A stretch of 64,000 bases of DNA from Actinomycetota bacterium (GCA_005883215.1 VAYS01000009.1:158958-222957); one strand, 5' to 3'. Counted from the first letter of the stretch, positions 41,281-50,369 are shown. Translations and numbers: made by a program. Notes: a model not told the origin generated them from the letters alone.

Positions 41281-42692
41281 CCGGCCTGCGGCTCCTCGCT
41301 GAGGTGCTCGGCTTCCGAGACCACCTCGGCGATCCCCCGCGGCCGGCCGGCCCGCCGCCAGAAGGCGTAGAGCACGCCGGCCAGGATCACGGCCGCCGCC
41401 AGCGAGGCGATCGGCTCGCCGCGGCCCAGGTTGACGGCCAGGGTAAACGCCACCACCAGCGCCCCCAAGCCGTTTAGCAGCACCGAGCCGAGGCCCCGTT
41501 CGCGCCAGGCGAAGGTGGCCATCGCCACCAGGCCGGCCAGGAAGCTCATGAACACCGACACCGCGTAGTAGAGGACCAGCGTCTGCTCGTGGCCGGCGGC
41601 GCCCACGGTGACCGCGGCCGAGACAGCGAGGAACAGGACCACCGCCCAGTAGGGGGTGTGGTGGCGGTTGGTCCGGCCCAGGAAGCCGGCCAGGATGCCG
41701 CGCGAGGCGCCTCCGGGGAGCTCGTAGCGGGCCAGGGCCTTGAGCAGGCCGGGGCCGGCCTGAAACGAGGAGCTGGCGGCCGACAGGAGCAGCAGCGCGG
41801 TGCTGAGCTGAAAGAACGCGTAGACCCCGGACCCGGTGGCGGCGTGGGCCAGGTCGCCGATCTGGGTGGAGTTGGCGCCCGGGATCCCCACCTTCAGGTG
41901 CACGGCGGCGGCCGTGAGCCCGAGCGTCAGCGTCCCCACGATAGCCAGCGTCAGCCACAGCGTGACGCGACCGAAGCGCCGGCGCCCGGCGTCGTCGAGT
42001 TGGGCCAGCTGGGCGATCGCCGACGAGGGCGCCTCCACGCCGGTGGCCAGCGCCATCGCCACCGGGAAGGCCAGCACCACGGCGATCGACGCCACGTGGG
42101 CGCTGTGGTGAGAGACGGTGCCGGTGTGGGCGACGGGGGCGTGCAGGGCGCCGGCGAGCACGGCGAGGGCCGAGGCGACGAAGGCCAGCGTCATCAGGGC
42201 GAACACCGCGCGGCCGATGTGGCCGAACCAGGTCAGCCCGGCCACCAGCGCCAGCAGGATGAGGGCCAGCGCCGTGCGCCAGGAGCCCAGGTCGGGGACG
42301 TAGTCGATGACCGCCGAGGCGCCGGCCGAGACGCTGATGGCGATGGTCAGGACGAAATCGACGATCAGCGCGCCGATGGGGATGAACGCCCAGGGCTCGC
42401 CGAACGCCCGCCCGGCGGCCGCCGCCGCCCCGCCGCCCTGGGGAAAGCGCGCCACCAGCTGGTGGTAGTTGACGATCACCAGGGCGATCACCGCCACCAC
42501 CAGGCCCATCGTGGCCAGCAGCAGCGACAGGTTGCCGTCCAGCGCCCGCAGGGCGGCCTCGATGGCGTAGGCCACCGAGGAGACCGGATCGGCCATCACG
42601 GCAAAGGCGAAGGCGACCAGGAGCACGGGCCGGGAGTGCAACAGGCCCCGGCCGCGCCCGGGGGGCGAGGAGGTGGTGGGCGGGAACGCCAT
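41277..42692 (-). CDS. APC-superfamily amino acid permease
   Basis: This 471-residue protein has 12 hydrophobic segments. The first two, FAFAVMADPVSSVAYAIEAAL, contain the unwound helix 1 found in APC transporters, and EAPSSAIAQLAQLDD after helix 6 matches the cytoplasmic loop of this family. It would carry an amino acid or related compound across the membrane, probably by proton symport or antiport. Start ATG at 42692 was chosen for its AGGAG ribosome binding site; the frame continues upstream to 42743 without hydrophobic content. The C-terminal 20 residues are charged. It overlaps the end of the broken MBL gene by 4 nt. Confidence 0.8.
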   Translation of the reverse strand: MAFPPTTSSPPGRGRGLLHSRPVLLVAFAFAVMADPVSSVAYAIEAALRALDGNLSLLLATMGLVVAVIALVIVNYHQLVARFPQGGGAAAAAGRAFGEPWAFIPIGALIVDFVLTIAISVSAGASAVIDYVPDLGSWRTALALILLALVAGLTWFGHIGRAVFALMTLAFVASALAVLAGALHAPVAHTGTVSHHSAHVASIAVVLAFPVAMALATGVEAPSSAIAQLAQLDDAGRRRFGRVTLWLTLAIVGTLTLGLTAAAVHLKVGIPGANSTQIGDLAHAATGSGVYAFFQLSTALLLLSAASSSFQAGPGLLKALARYELPGGASRGILAGFLGRTNRHHTPYWAVVLFLAVSAAVTVGAAGHEQTLVLYYAVSVFMSFLAGLVAMATFAWRERGLGSVLLNGLGALVVAFTLAVNLGRGEPIASLAAAVILAGVLYAFWRRAGRPRGIAEVVSEAEHLSEEPQAG

Positions 42693-42773
42693 GGCGGCTC
42701 CTAGGGGTCGATCGACTGGATCGCCGACCAGGCTTCCCGGCACACCTGGCGGACACCCTAGCGGGCGGCCGAG

Positions 42774-43268
42774 CTAGCGGTCCTGGTCGATCGCCAGGCC
42801 CAGGAACAGGTGGCGACCCTCGCCGTGCTTGTCGGCGGAGAAGCCGTAGCGCTCATACAGGGCCAGGGCCGCCGCGTTGTGCTCTGAGACGTCGAGCTCG
42901 ATGCGCCGGCAGCCGCGCTCGGCGGCCCGGGCCAGGGCCGCCTCGACCAGCGCGGTGCCGACCCCGCGCCGGCGGGCGCTCGAGGCGACGTACAGGTCCT
43001 CCAGCCAGCACTCGGGCGCCGCCCGCCAGATGCCGAAGCGATAGCGCAGCTGGGCTACGCCGGCCGGCGGGGAGTCGGCGCCGGGGGAGGCGAGCAGAAA
43101 GTCGGCGTCCAGGCCCTCGATCAGGCGCTCGACACCGGCCAGGAAGGCGTTCTCCGAGGGCCTGTCCTGACCCAGCTCGTCGCGAAAGCCGACCAGCAGG
43201 CGGGCCACCGTCTCGGCCTCGTCGATTCCCGCCCGCCACGCGGTGGGGCGCCTCGCCGCGTCGCTCAT
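42774..43268 (-). CDS. GNAT-family N-acetyltransferase
   Basis: This 164-residue acetyltransferase has motif A RRRGVGTALVEAALARAAERG, the pyrophosphate-binding R-x-x-G-x-G/A loop for acetyl-CoA. It is followed by motif B with the ELDVSEHNAAALALYERYGF segment typical of GNATs. A WLEDLYVASSARRRG strand precedes motif A. The acceptor is unknown; the N-terminal part (DEAETVARLLVGFRDE) is like those acting on small amines. Its stop codon is separated from the APC gene by about 80 nt, and its start is 6 nt after the carboxylase alpha stop, so it is probably a passenger in the carboxylase transcript. Confidence 0.85.
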   Translation of the reverse strand: MSDAARRPTAWRAGIDEAETVARLLVGFRDELGQDRPSENAFLAGVERLIEGLDADFLLASPGADSPPAGVAQLRYRFGIWRAAPECWLEDLYVASSARRRGVGTALVEAALARAAERGCRRIELDVSEHNAAALALYERYGFSADKHGEGRHLFLGLAIDQDR

Positions 43269-43274
43269 GGGGAG

Positions 43275-45092
43275 CTACTCGCCCGAGCTGATGACGGCCA
43301 GCGTGTCGCCGGTGGCCACCGAGGCACCGGGGGAGATCGGCAGCTCGGCCACCGTCCCCGCCTTGTGAGCGGTGATCTCGTTCTCCATCTTCATCGCCTC
43401 CACCACGGCGATCAGCGCTCCCTCCTGGACCGCGGCCCCCTGCTCGACGGCCACCTTGAGCACCGTGCCCTGGATCGGGGAGATCAGCGCGTCGGCGCCC
43501 CCTCCGCCGCCGCCGGCCCCCGACCGCTCCCGGCGCGGTGGCTTGCGCGCCGCGCCCGCCGCCGGCCCGCCCGGGGCCAGGCCATTCTGGCCGCCGTATG
43601 GCGGCCCTATGACCTTTACCTCAAAGCGCTTGCCCGAGACCTCGACCGTGTAGTCCTGCTCGACGAGCTGGCCTTCGTCGGGCTCCTCGGCGGGAGCGGC
43701 GGGGGCGGGCTGGGCCAGGGACTTGAGCCACTGCCGGTCCGAGAGCAGGTCGCGGCAGGTCTCGCCCTTGGCCCACTGCTCGGTGCCCAGCAGCGCCCGG
43801 TGGAAGGGAATCAGCGTGCGCAGGCCCTCGATCTCGTACTCCTCCAGGGCGCGCAGCATGCGGGCGGTGGCCTGCTGGCGGTCCACGTCCCAGCAGATCA
43901 GCTTGGCCACCATCGGGTCATACATGGGCGAGACCTCCGAGCCGGCCTGCACCCCCGAGTCCACGCGCACCCCCGGTCCGGCCGGCTCGCGGTAGGCGCT
44001 GATCCGTCCCGGCGCCGGGGCGAACTTCTTGGCCGCGTCCTCGGCGTTGATCCGGCACTCGATCGCGTGCCCGCGCAGCTGCACCTCCTCCTGGGAGAAC
44101 GACAGCTGCTCGCCGGCGGCCACGCGAATGCCCTCCTTGACGATGTCGATGCCGGTGGTCATCTCGGTCACACAGTGCTCGACCTGCACGCGGGTGTTCA
44201 TCTCCAGGAAGAAGTACTCGGCCTCGCCACCGGTGTCGGGATCGGTGGCGAGCAGGCCCTCGATCGTGCCCGCTCCGCGGTAGTCCACCGCGCGGGCGGC
44301 GTCGGTGGCGATCTTGCCGATGCGCTCGCGCATCTCCGGGTCGACGATCCACTCGGGCGCCGGCGACTCCTCGATCAGCTTCTGGTGACGGCGCTGGATC
44401 GAGCAGTCGCGCTCGCCCAGGTGCACGAAGTGGCCGTGGCTGTCGGCCAGCACCTGGAGCTCGACGTGCCGGGGGTCGGGGAGGTAGCGCTCGATGTACA
44501 CCCGGGGGTCGGAGAAGAACTTCTCCCCCTCGCGCGCGGCGCCCTCGAAGGCGCCCTGAAGCTCGTCCTCGGACTCCGCCACCCGAAAGCCCTTGCCCCC
44601 GCCGCCGCCCGCGGCCTTGATCGCCACCGGGTAGCCCACCTCCTCGGCGGCGATGCGCGCCGCCTGCTCGAGCGTCTCCACCGTGTCGGTGGTGCCGGGG
44701 ACGATCGGCACGCCGGCGGCGGCCATCAGCTCGCGGGCCCGGGTCTTTGACCCCATCGCCTCGATCGCCTCGGCCGGGGGGCCGATGAACACGATCCCCG
44801 CCTCCTGGCAGGCGCGCGCGAAGGCGGCGTTCTCGGCCAGGAAGCCGTAGCCGGGGTGTACGGCCTCGGCTCCGGACTCGCCCGCCACCGCGAGCAGCTT
44901 CTCGACGTTGAGGTAGCTCTCGGCCGGGCCCGGGCCGCCGAGGAGGAACGCCTCGTCGGCGCGCGCCACGTGGGGGGCGTCGCGGTCAAGCTCGGCGTAG
45001 ACCGCCACGCTGCCCACGCCGAGCTCCTCCAGCGCGCGCACGATGCGCACGGCGATCTCGCCGCGGTTTGCCACCAGGACCTTGGAGAACAT
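43275..45092 (-). CDS. acyl-CoA carboxylase alpha subunit (biotin carboxylase plus BCCP)
   Basis: This 605-residue subunit carboxylates biotin with bicarbonate and ATP. Biotin carboxylase (1-450) shows VLVANRGEIAVRI, VHPGYGFLAENAAFA, AAGGGGGKGF, EMNTRVQVEH and the INAED block. A short linker, then the biotinyl domain with EAMKMENE, Lys568 being biotinylated. It works with a beta subunit (57595-59217) and an epsilon subunit (53815-54033) encoded separately. Start ATG at 45092; the frame extends to 45485, but that stretch overlaps a lipoprotein gene and is not conserved. Upstream the element CACTAACCT ends 11 nt before the start and is also found before the beta gene. Confidence 0.93.
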   Translation of the reverse strand: MFSKVLVANRGEIAVRIVRALEELGVGSVAVYAELDRDAPHVARADEAFLLGGPGPAESYLNVEKLLAVAGESGAEAVHPGYGFLAENAAFARACQEAGIVFIGPPAEAIEAMGSKTRARELMAAAGVPIVPGTTDTVETLEQAARIAAEEVGYPVAIKAAGGGGGKGFRVAESEDELQGAFEGAAREGEKFFSDPRVYIERYLPDPRHVELQVLADSHGHFVHLGERDCSIQRRHQKLIEESPAPEWIVDPEMRERIGKIATDAARAVDYRGAGTIEGLLATDPDTGGEAEYFFLEMNTRVQVEHCVTEMTTGIDIVKEGIRVAAGEQLSFSQEEVQLRGHAIECRINAEDAAKKFAPAPGRISAYREPAGPGVRVDSGVQAGSEVSPMYDPMVAKLICWDVDRQQATARMLRALEEYEIEGLRTLIPFHRALLGTEQWAKGETCRDLLSDRQWLKSLAQPAPAAPAEEPDEGQLVEQDYTVEVSGKRFEVKVIGPPYGGQNGLAPGGPAAGAARKPPRRERSGAGGGGGGADALISPIQGTVLKVAVEQGAAVQEGALIAVVEAMKMENEITAHKAGTVAELPISPGASVATGDTLAVISSGE

Positions 45093-45103
45093 GGCGGGAA
45101 CGG

Positions 45104-45109
45104 AGGTTA
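45104..45109 (-). promoter_or_regulatory. -10-like TAACCT in the CACTAAC element before the carboxylase alpha gene
   Basis: The minus strand reads CACTAACCTCC, with TAACCT ending 11 nt before the ATG at 45092. The same CACTAAC core at nearly the same distance precedes the beta gene (59228-59233), suggesting a common promoter or operator. Confidence 0.4.
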
Positions 45110-45185
45110 GTGGGCGGCTCTGGGCTTCGTGGTAGGCGGCTGGCAGATGAGGTACGGTCGCCGAACCATTCCGAGGAGGGCATAG

Positions 45186-45566
45186 ATGTCGCGAACCACG
45201 AGTCGGCTGGGCATGGCGCTGGCCACGGGCGTCGCCGCCGTGGGGCTGGCGGCGTGCGGGGGAGGCAGCGACAACCCGAAGGTCAGCGACGCGAGCGCCT
45301 TCAGGAGCAAGTGCGAGAGCAAGCTCAAGTCCAGTTCCACCGGGAACTCGCAGGCGAACGAGTTCGTCAAGTCCAAGGCCTCGCAGCTGTGCACCTGCAT
45401 CCAGCAGAAGTTCCAAGCGGCGGGCCTGGGCGACAAGCGCTTCAACGACAGCGCCGCGCTCAACAACCGGCGTGAGGGCACGCAATGCGCGCAGGAGGTG
45501 CTGATCGGCCGGAGCTCATCCGGCGGCGGCGGCTCCGGCGGCGGCGGCTATTTCCCGGGCGGCTAG
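45186..45566 (+). CDS. small cysteine-containing lipoprotein
   Basis: This 126-residue protein has a signal peptide and lipobox LAAC with Cys24, so it should be lipid-anchored. The mature part contains four further cysteines (SKCES, LCTCIQQ, TQCAQE), likely two disulfides, and a helical Lys/Ser-rich body. It ends with a Gly/Ser-rich flexible tail. GAGGAGG lies 7 nt upstream of the ATG as a good ribosome binding site. It is divergent from the carboxylase alpha gene with 93 nt between. No family recognised. Confidence 0.65.
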   Translation: MSRTTSRLGMALATGVAAVGLAACGGGSDNPKVSDASAFRSKCESKLKSSSTGNSQANEFVKSKASQLCTCIQQKFQAAGLGDKRFNDSAALNNRREGTQCAQEVLIGRSSSGGGGSGGGGYFPGG

Positions 45567-45572
45567 AGCGCG

Positions 45573-45613
45573 CGCCTCGGCGACCAGAGCCTTCGCCTCG
45601 GCGACCAGAGCCT
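45573..45613 (+). repeat. two direct copies of a 20-bp unit, period 21
   Basis: CGCCTCGGCGACCAGAGCCT occurs at 45573-45592 and 45594-45613, right after the lipoprotein stop. No hairpin or coding role is evident. Confidence 0.8.
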
Positions 45614-45765
45614 GAGCCGCCCCGCTTAGCGACTTCTTAAGTGACTTCCTAGGCCTACGGGCGATCAAAGGAGTGCGGAGCCGTGTTTGAGTCCTGGGGG
45701 TCGACGCCTCCGGCCAGGCCCCGTCATTCGTCCGCACCTGCGTCTCCCAGCAAGGAGGATCACCA

Positions 45766-46365
45766 ATGCTTTCGATCACCGGCAGGCGACTGCTACGCCT
45801 GACCATTGCCGTAGCAGTGCTCGCCTCGCTCGCCACGGCGGCCGTCGCCACGGCTCGCCACGGGCGCGGCGACTCGCCCGGGCGCCATTACGCCCGCTAT
45901 GGCGCGACCGGATGGGTCACCGCCCACGACGGAAGCACCCTGACGCTTCGCGACTCCCGGGCGCGCTCGCACAGCTTCGCCCTCAGCTCGAGCACGAGCT
46001 ACTCCTACGCCGACGGCAGCGCGGCGACCGGGGCCAACGTCACCCCGAACACGGTCGTCAGGGTCCGCGCGACCGCGCCCACGACCAGCGGCGGAAACCC
46101 GGTCGCCCAGTCGGTGGTCATCCAGCTCGCCCGCATCGGCGGCCTCGTGCAGTCCGACAGCGGCGGCACGCTCAACGTCGTCGATGACCACGGCTTCGCC
46201 CGTGTTATCCGCACCACGGCGGCGACGACCTGTCGCCAGCGCCGCGCGGCCGTCGACTGCACGACGATCGCCGCGGGAAGCGTGGTTCAGGCCCGCGGCA
46301 AGGTCGACGCCGACGGCGTAGCGCTGGACGCCTCGCGCGTGCAGGTCACACCCCCCAGCTCCTAA
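45766..46365 (+). CDS. secreted protein with DUF5666-like beta domain
   Basis: This 199-residue protein has a signal peptide (basic start, then LTIAVAVLASLATAAVATA). The mature region contains two OB-like beta stretches, GATGWVTAHDGSTLTLRDS and GGLVQSDSGGTLNVVDDHG, of the V-x-x-x-D-G-x-T-(L/I)-T-(L/V) type typical of DUF5666 proteins. Two cysteines (TTCRQ and VDCTT) may pair. Function is unknown; such proteins are common in the secreted set of this lineage. AAGGAGG at 45751-45757 provides a strong ribosome binding site. It is convergent with cysN, with 152 nt of hairpin and tandem-repeat sequence between. Confidence 0.65.
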   Translation: MLSITGRRLLRLTIAVAVLASLATAAVATARHGRGDSPGRHYARYGATGWVTAHDGSTLTLRDSRARSHSFALSSSTSYSYADGSAATGANVTPNTVVRVRATAPTTSGGNPVAQSVVIQLARIGGLVQSDSGGTLNVVDDHGFARVIRTTAATTCRQRRAAVDCTTIAAGSVVQARGKVDADGVALDASRVQVTPPSS

Positions 46366-46393
46366 CCGACCCCCGGATCCACCGAGCGTGGCG

Positions 46394-46425
46394 GCGGCCG
46401 CGTCTCCTCACCGGGGCGCGGCCGC
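46394..46425. terminator. GC-rich hairpin between convergent genes
   Basis: GCGGCCGCG (46394-46402) pairs with CGCGGCCGC (46417-46425) over a 14-nt loop. It lies just after the DUF5666-like gene and 90 nt from the cysN stop, facing both. No U-run follows, so any terminator function is tentative. Confidence 0.35.
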
Positions 46426-46460
46426 GCTACGTGGGCGCCCACCGCCTACCGCCTGCGGCC

Positions 46461-46500
46461 GACCGGCCGACCGGCGGACCGGCGGACCGGCGGATCGGCG
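46461..46500 (+). repeat. 8-bp tandem repeat, five copies
   Basis: The unit GACCGGCG is repeated five times with single changes in the first and last copies, ending 18 nt before the cysN stop. A simple-sequence tract in non-coding DNA. Confidence 0.85.
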
Positions 46501-46517
46501 GGCCGATGCGCGAGGGC

Positions 46518-47777
46518 CTACGCCGCCGGGGCGGCGATCATCCCGGCGGCCACCGTGTCGTTGGAGGCCTCGTCGATCAGGATGAAGCTGCCGGTGCTGC
46601 GGTTGCGCGCATAGGGGTCGAAGGCCAGCTCCCGGCTGGTCTGCAACCGCACGCGGCCGATGTCGTTGAGCGCCAGGGCCCCGGGCGCCGCCTGCTGGCG
46701 CAGGCTGGTCATGTCCACCCGGTGGGCGATCTCCTCCACCGCCGCCCGGGCCGAGAGGGTGTTGTGCTTGATCGCGTAGCGCCCCCGCGGGTCCAGCGGG
46801 CGCTCGGACATCCAGCACACGTCGGCCTCCAGCTCGCGTCCCACCTGGGGCGGGCTCTCGGGCGTGCAGATCATCTCGCCGCGCGCTATGTCCAGGTCGT
46901 CTTCTAACACCAGGGTCACCGACTGGGGCGCGACCGCCTCATCCAGCGGCCCGTCGTAGGTGTCGATGCGCGCGATCCGCGTGCGCTGGCCGGAGGGCAG
47001 GACGAGGATCTCCTCGCCGGCGCGCAGGCGGCCGGAGGCCAGCTGACCGGCGTAGCCCCGGTAGTCGCCCGCCCCGTCGGCGGGGCGGATCACCCACTGC
47101 ACCGGGAAGCGGGCCAGCTCGGCTTCGGGATGGTCGTGGATCACTTCCACCCCCTCGAGCTGCTCGAGCAAGGTCGGCCCCTCCCACCACGCCATGTGCT
47201 CGGAGCGGGTCACCACGTTGTCGCCGTGCAGCGCGCTGATCGGGATGAAGCACACGTCGGCGGCGCCCAGCCCCGCCGCCAGCTCCCCGAACTCGTCCGC
47301 CACCCGGGTGAACGCGTCCTGGTCGTAGTCGACGAGGTCCATCTTGTTGACCGCCACCACCAGGTGGGGAATCCCCAGCAGCGCGCTGATGTAGGCGTGG
47401 CGGCGTGACTGCTCGACCACCCCGTGGCGGACGTCGACCAGCACCACCGAGACGTCGGCGGTCGAGGCGCCGGTGACCATGTTGCGCGTGTACTGCTTGT
47501 GCCCGGGGACATCGGCGATGATGAAGCGCCGGCGCGGGGTAGCGAAGTAGCGGTAGGCGACGTCGATCGTGATGCCCTGCTCGCGCTCGGCCCGCAGCCC
47601 GTCGGTGAGCAGGGCGAGGTCAAGCGCACCGTTGCCCCCCCGGCGCGCGCTCGCCTGGGCCAGGTGGTCGAGCTGGTCCTCGAACACCGCCTGGGAGTCG
47701 AACAGGAGCCGGCCGATGAGCGTGCTCTTGCCGTCGTCGACCGACCCCGCGGTGGTAAAGCGCAGCAGGTCGAGCAT
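46518..47777 (-). CDS. cysN: sulfate adenylyltransferase subunit 1 (GTPase)
   Basis: This 419-residue EF-Tu-like GTPase drives APS formation by CysD. The P-loop GSVDDGKST is at residues 11-19. TIDVAYRYF gives the switch I threonine, DVPGH the G3 box and NKMD the G4 box near 150. Two beta-barrel domains follow. There is no C-terminal CysC (APS kinase) domain, in keeping with an APS reductase downstream. Start ATG at 47777 shares one base with the cysD stop (TGATG), so the subunits are translationally coupled. It is the last gene of the sulfate-assimilation operon. Confidence 0.95.
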   Translation of the reverse strand: MLDLLRFTTAGSVDDGKSTLIGRLLFDSQAVFEDQLDHLAQASARRGGNGALDLALLTDGLRAEREQGITIDVAYRYFATPRRRFIIADVPGHKQYTRNMVTGASTADVSVVLVDVRHGVVEQSRRHAYISALLGIPHLVVAVNKMDLVDYDQDAFTRVADEFGELAAGLGAADVCFIPISALHGDNVVTRSEHMAWWEGPTLLEQLEGVEVIHDHPEAELARFPVQWVIRPADGAGDYRGYAGQLASGRLRAGEEILVLPSGQRTRIARIDTYDGPLDEAVAPQSVTLVLEDDLDIARGEMICTPESPPQVGRELEADVCWMSERPLDPRGRYAIKHNTLSARAAVEEIAHRVDMTSLRQQAAPGALALNDIGRVRLQTSRELAFDPYARNRSTGSFILIDEASNDTVAAGMIAAPAA

Positions 47778-48694
47778 CAGAAGTAGCCCACCCGCTTGCG
47801 GTCCTCCATCGCCGCCTCGGAGACGCGGTCGTCGGCGCGGGTCTCGCCCCGCTCGGTCACGCGCGTGGCGGCGATCTCGGCCACCACCTGCTCGAGCGTG
47901 AGCGCCAGCGAGCGCACCCCGCCGGTGCAGCTCATGTCGCCCACCGTGCGGTAGCGCACCGACTCGAGGAACGGCGCCTCGTCTTCGAGCAGCCGGGCGC
48001 CCTCCCACATGGCGTAGAGCATCCCGTCGCGCTGAAAGACCTCGCGCTCGTGGGCGAAGTAGATCGTCGGGACCTCCAGGCGCTCGCGGGCGATGTACTC
48101 CCATACGTCGAGCTCGGTCCAGTTGGAGAGGGGGAAGACGCGCACGTGCTCGCCCCGGTTGATGCGGCCGTTGTAGAGGTTCCATAGCTCGGGGCGCTGG
48201 GAGCGAGGGTCCCACTGGCCGAAGTCGTCGCGGAAGGAGAACACGCGCTCCTTGGCCCGGGCGCGCTCCTCGTCACGGCGCGCGCCGCCGAAGGCGGCGT
48301 CGAAGCCGTGCTCGGCAATCGCGTCCAGCAGGGTGACGGTCTGCAGGCGGTTGCGCGAGGCCCGCGGCCCGCTCTCCTCGGTCACCCGGCCGGAGTCGAT
48401 CGAGTCCTGCACCGAGGCGACGATCAGCCGCTCGCCGAGCTCGGCCACGCGGCGGTCGCGAAAGTCGATGACCTCGGAGAAGTTGTGTCCGGTGTCGACG
48501 TGCATGAGCGGGAACGGGAACGGCCCGGGACGAAACGCCTTCTCGGCCAGGCGCAGCAGCACGATCGAGTCCTTGCCCCCGGAGAACAGCAGCACCGGGC
48601 GCTCGAGCTCGGCCGCCACCTCGCGCATGATGTGGATCGCCTCGGATTCGAGCGCGTCGAGATGGGTGAGGTTGCGTGGGGCGATGACGCTCAT
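47777..48694 (-). CDS. cysD: sulfate adenylyltransferase subunit 2
   Basis: This 305-residue adenylyltransferase joins sulfate and ATP to make APS. It has the PP-loop LFSGGKDSIVLLRLA, HVDTGHNF near the substrate, and the conserved GARRDEERARAKER and FPLSNWTELDVW blocks. C-terminal VGDMSCTGG and the DRKRVGYF end are as in other CysD proteins. Start ATG at 48694 overlaps the TSUP transporter stop by 4 nt (ATGA), and its own stop overlaps the cysN start by one base. It forms a heterodimer with CysN in the cytoplasm. Confidence 0.95.
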   Translation of the reverse strand: MSVIAPRNLTHLDALESEAIHIMREVAAELERPVLLFSGGKDSIVLLRLAEKAFRPGPFPFPLMHVDTGHNFSEVIDFRDRRVAELGERLIVASVQDSIDSGRVTEESGPRASRNRLQTVTLLDAIAEHGFDAAFGGARRDEERARAKERVFSFRDDFGQWDPRSQRPELWNLYNGRINRGEHVRVFPLSNWTELDVWEYIARERLEVPTIYFAHEREVFQRDGMLYAMWEGARLLEDEAPFLESVRYRTVGDMSCTGGVRSLALTLEQVVAEIAATRVTERGETRADDRVSEAAMEDRKRVGYF

Positions 48695-49677
48695 GCCTGC
48701 TCGACGGGGAGGGGTTCGACGGCCACGCGCTCGCGCGGCGCCGGCTCGCGGAGGACCGGTTCGCCGTCGCTGCCGGGCCCGGGCTGACCGGACGCCGGCG
48801 GCGCCGACAGCCGCAGGCGGTGGTTGACCAGCGCCGCCAGTCCGACCGCCACCGGGGCGCCGAAGATCACGCCCACCGGGATGTGCAGCCCGGCCTTGGA
48901 GGCGACCGCCAGGCCGGAGCCCAGCACCACGGCGCCGAGCGCGGGCCGCAGGGCGTTGGCCGGCACGTGGCTCGACAGCGCCGTCCCGATCCACACCCCC
49001 GGGATGGAGCCGATCAGGATGGTGCCCATCAGGCCGAAGTCGACGTTGCCGACCGCGAGATGGGCCAGCGCGGCCACCCACAACAGCAGGGCGGCGTGAA
49101 ACACGCTGGTGCCCACCACCCGGTGGGGGGTGAGGCGAAAGATGCCGATCAGGGCCAGCCCGATCAGCGCCCCGCTGCCCACCGAGGTCAGCCCCAGCAG
49201 GGCGCCCAGGAGAAAGCCCATGACCACCGCGCCGACCTTGCTGCGCGTGGTGAAGGCGAAGCTATGGCGCTCGCGCTCGACCAGGCGGGGCATGAACATC
49301 GCCCGGAAGAGGATCGTGCCGGCGACGATGAACAGCGCCCCCGCCACGCACGCGAGCAGCACCGTGTCAAACCCCTTGCCGTAGGCGTGGTGAAGCGCGC
49401 TGAGCGAGAGCACCCCCAGCAGCGCCCCGGGCAGGCTGCCGAACGCCAGCCAGTTGGAGACGCCGAGGTCGACGGTCCCCTTGCGCAGGTGCTTGAACCC
49501 GCCCAGCGTCTTGGTCACCGCCCCGTAGGCGAGGTCGGTGCCCACCGCCACCACCGGGTTGGTGCCGACCACGATCACCAGCAGCGGGGTCATCAGCGAG
49601 CCCCCGCCGATACCGGTCAGCCCGATCAGGACGCCGACCCCCAGTCCGAACGCGACGACGACCGGGTCGATGTGCAT
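48691..49677 (-). CDS. TSUP-family (TauE/SafE) transporter, probable sulfate permease
   Basis: This 328-residue membrane protein has eight or nine helices in two repeats. Each repeat starts with a Gly-rich motif: GLTGIGGGSLMTPLL (about 20-34) and GLTSVGSGALIGLAL (about 160-175). The family moves sulfite, sulfate, sulfoacetate or related anions. No ABC sulfate importer is present, and this gene sits inside the sulfate-reduction operon, so I infer that it imports sulfate; sulfite export is an alternative. The last 45 residues are Pro/Glu-rich. The start shares one base with the cysH stop (TGATG) and the stop overlaps cysD (ATGA). Confidence 0.85.
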   Translation of the reverse strand: MHIDPVVVAFGLGVGVLIGLTGIGGGSLMTPLLVIVVGTNPVVAVGTDLAYGAVTKTLGGFKHLRKGTVDLGVSNWLAFGSLPGALLGVLSLSALHHAYGKGFDTVLLACVAGALFIVAGTILFRAMFMPRLVERERHSFAFTTRSKVGAVVMGFLLGALLGLTSVGSGALIGLALIGIFRLTPHRVVGTSVFHAALLLWVAALAHLAVGNVDFGLMGTILIGSIPGVWIGTALSSHVPANALRPALGAVVLGSGLAVASKAGLHIPVGVIFGAPVAVGLAALVNHRLRLSAPPASGQPGPGSDGEPVLREPAPRERVAVEPLPVEQA

Positions 49678-50369
49678 CAGCGCGACCCCTCCGCGCCCGG
49701 CGGGCCGTTCGCGCCCGAGGGGCCGTTCGCGCCCGGCGGGTCATCGACGTGGAGCCCGCACTCGACCTGGTCCGAGCCCGCCCAGCGGCCCTCGCGACCG
49801 GCGCCCGGCTGGGTGCACGGCGCGCACCCGATCGAGGCGTAGCCGCGGTCGTGCAGGGGGTGATAGGGGAGCTCGTGCTCGGCGAGGTAGGCCCACACCT
49901 CGCGCTCGGTCCAGTCGGCCAGCGGGCTCGCCTTCCACACGCCGCGGGCGTCGTCGTGGGTGAGCTTGGGAGCGGCGGTGCGGGTCGGCGCCTGCTCGCG
50001 CCGCAGCCCGGTGATCCAGGCGTCAAGCCCTCCCAGCGCCTCATCCAGGGCGGCGACCTTCTGCTCCGAGCAGCAGCGCTCGGCCGTCCACGGTCTCCCG
50101 TCGGGACTCAAAGCGTCGAACACCTCGACGTGCACGCCCCAGCGCTCCTCGAAGCGCCGCCAGGTCTCGCGCGTCTCCTCGAACAGCACGCCGGTGTCGA
50201 TCGTGAACACCCGCGCCCCGGGCTCCAGGCGCAGCAGCATGTCCACCAGGACCGACTCCTCCTTCTGAAACGAGCAGGCCAGCGCCAGGCGGGGATGAAA
50301 GCGCTCCAGCACGTGCTCGAGCACCTGCTCGGCGCTGGCCTTCTCCAGGGAGGCGGTGGGCGTGCTCAC
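49677..50369 (-). CDS. cysH: APS reductase (iron-sulfur type CysH)
   Basis: This 230-residue enzyme reduces adenylyl sulfate to sulfite and AMP with thioredoxin. Cys99-Cys100 and Cys182/Cys185 form the CC...C-x2-C set that binds a [4Fe-4S] cluster, which marks the APS-using rather than the PAPS-using type. The catalytic Cys204 lies in ECGLHV. FTIDTGVLFEET and TGLRREQ bind the nucleotide. The last 20 residues are a repeated Pro/Gly/Ala-rich tail. Start GTG at 50369 overlaps the sulfite reductase stop (GTGA); a GTG at 50378 is possible but less likely. No APS kinase is needed. Confidence 0.93.
   Translation of the reverse strand: MSTPTASLEKASAEQVLEHVLERFHPRLALACSFQKEESVLVDMLLRLEPGARVFTIDTGVLFEETRETWRRFEERWGVHVEVFDALSPDGRPWTAERCCSEQKVAALDEALGGLDAWITGLRREQAPTRTAAPKLTHDDARGVWKASPLADWTEREVWAYLAEHELPYHPLHDRGYASIGCAPCTQPGAGREGRWAGSDQVECGLHVDDPPGANGPSGANGPPGAEGSR

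Noticed and set aside
45093..45485. N-terminal extension of the carboxylase alpha subunit
   Set aside because: It overlaps the lipoprotein gene and precedes the conserved start VLVANRGEI; the ATG at 45092 fits family length.
46461..46500. Possible CRISPR-like array
   Set aside because: The 8-bp units are contiguous with no spacers; it is a simple tandem repeat.
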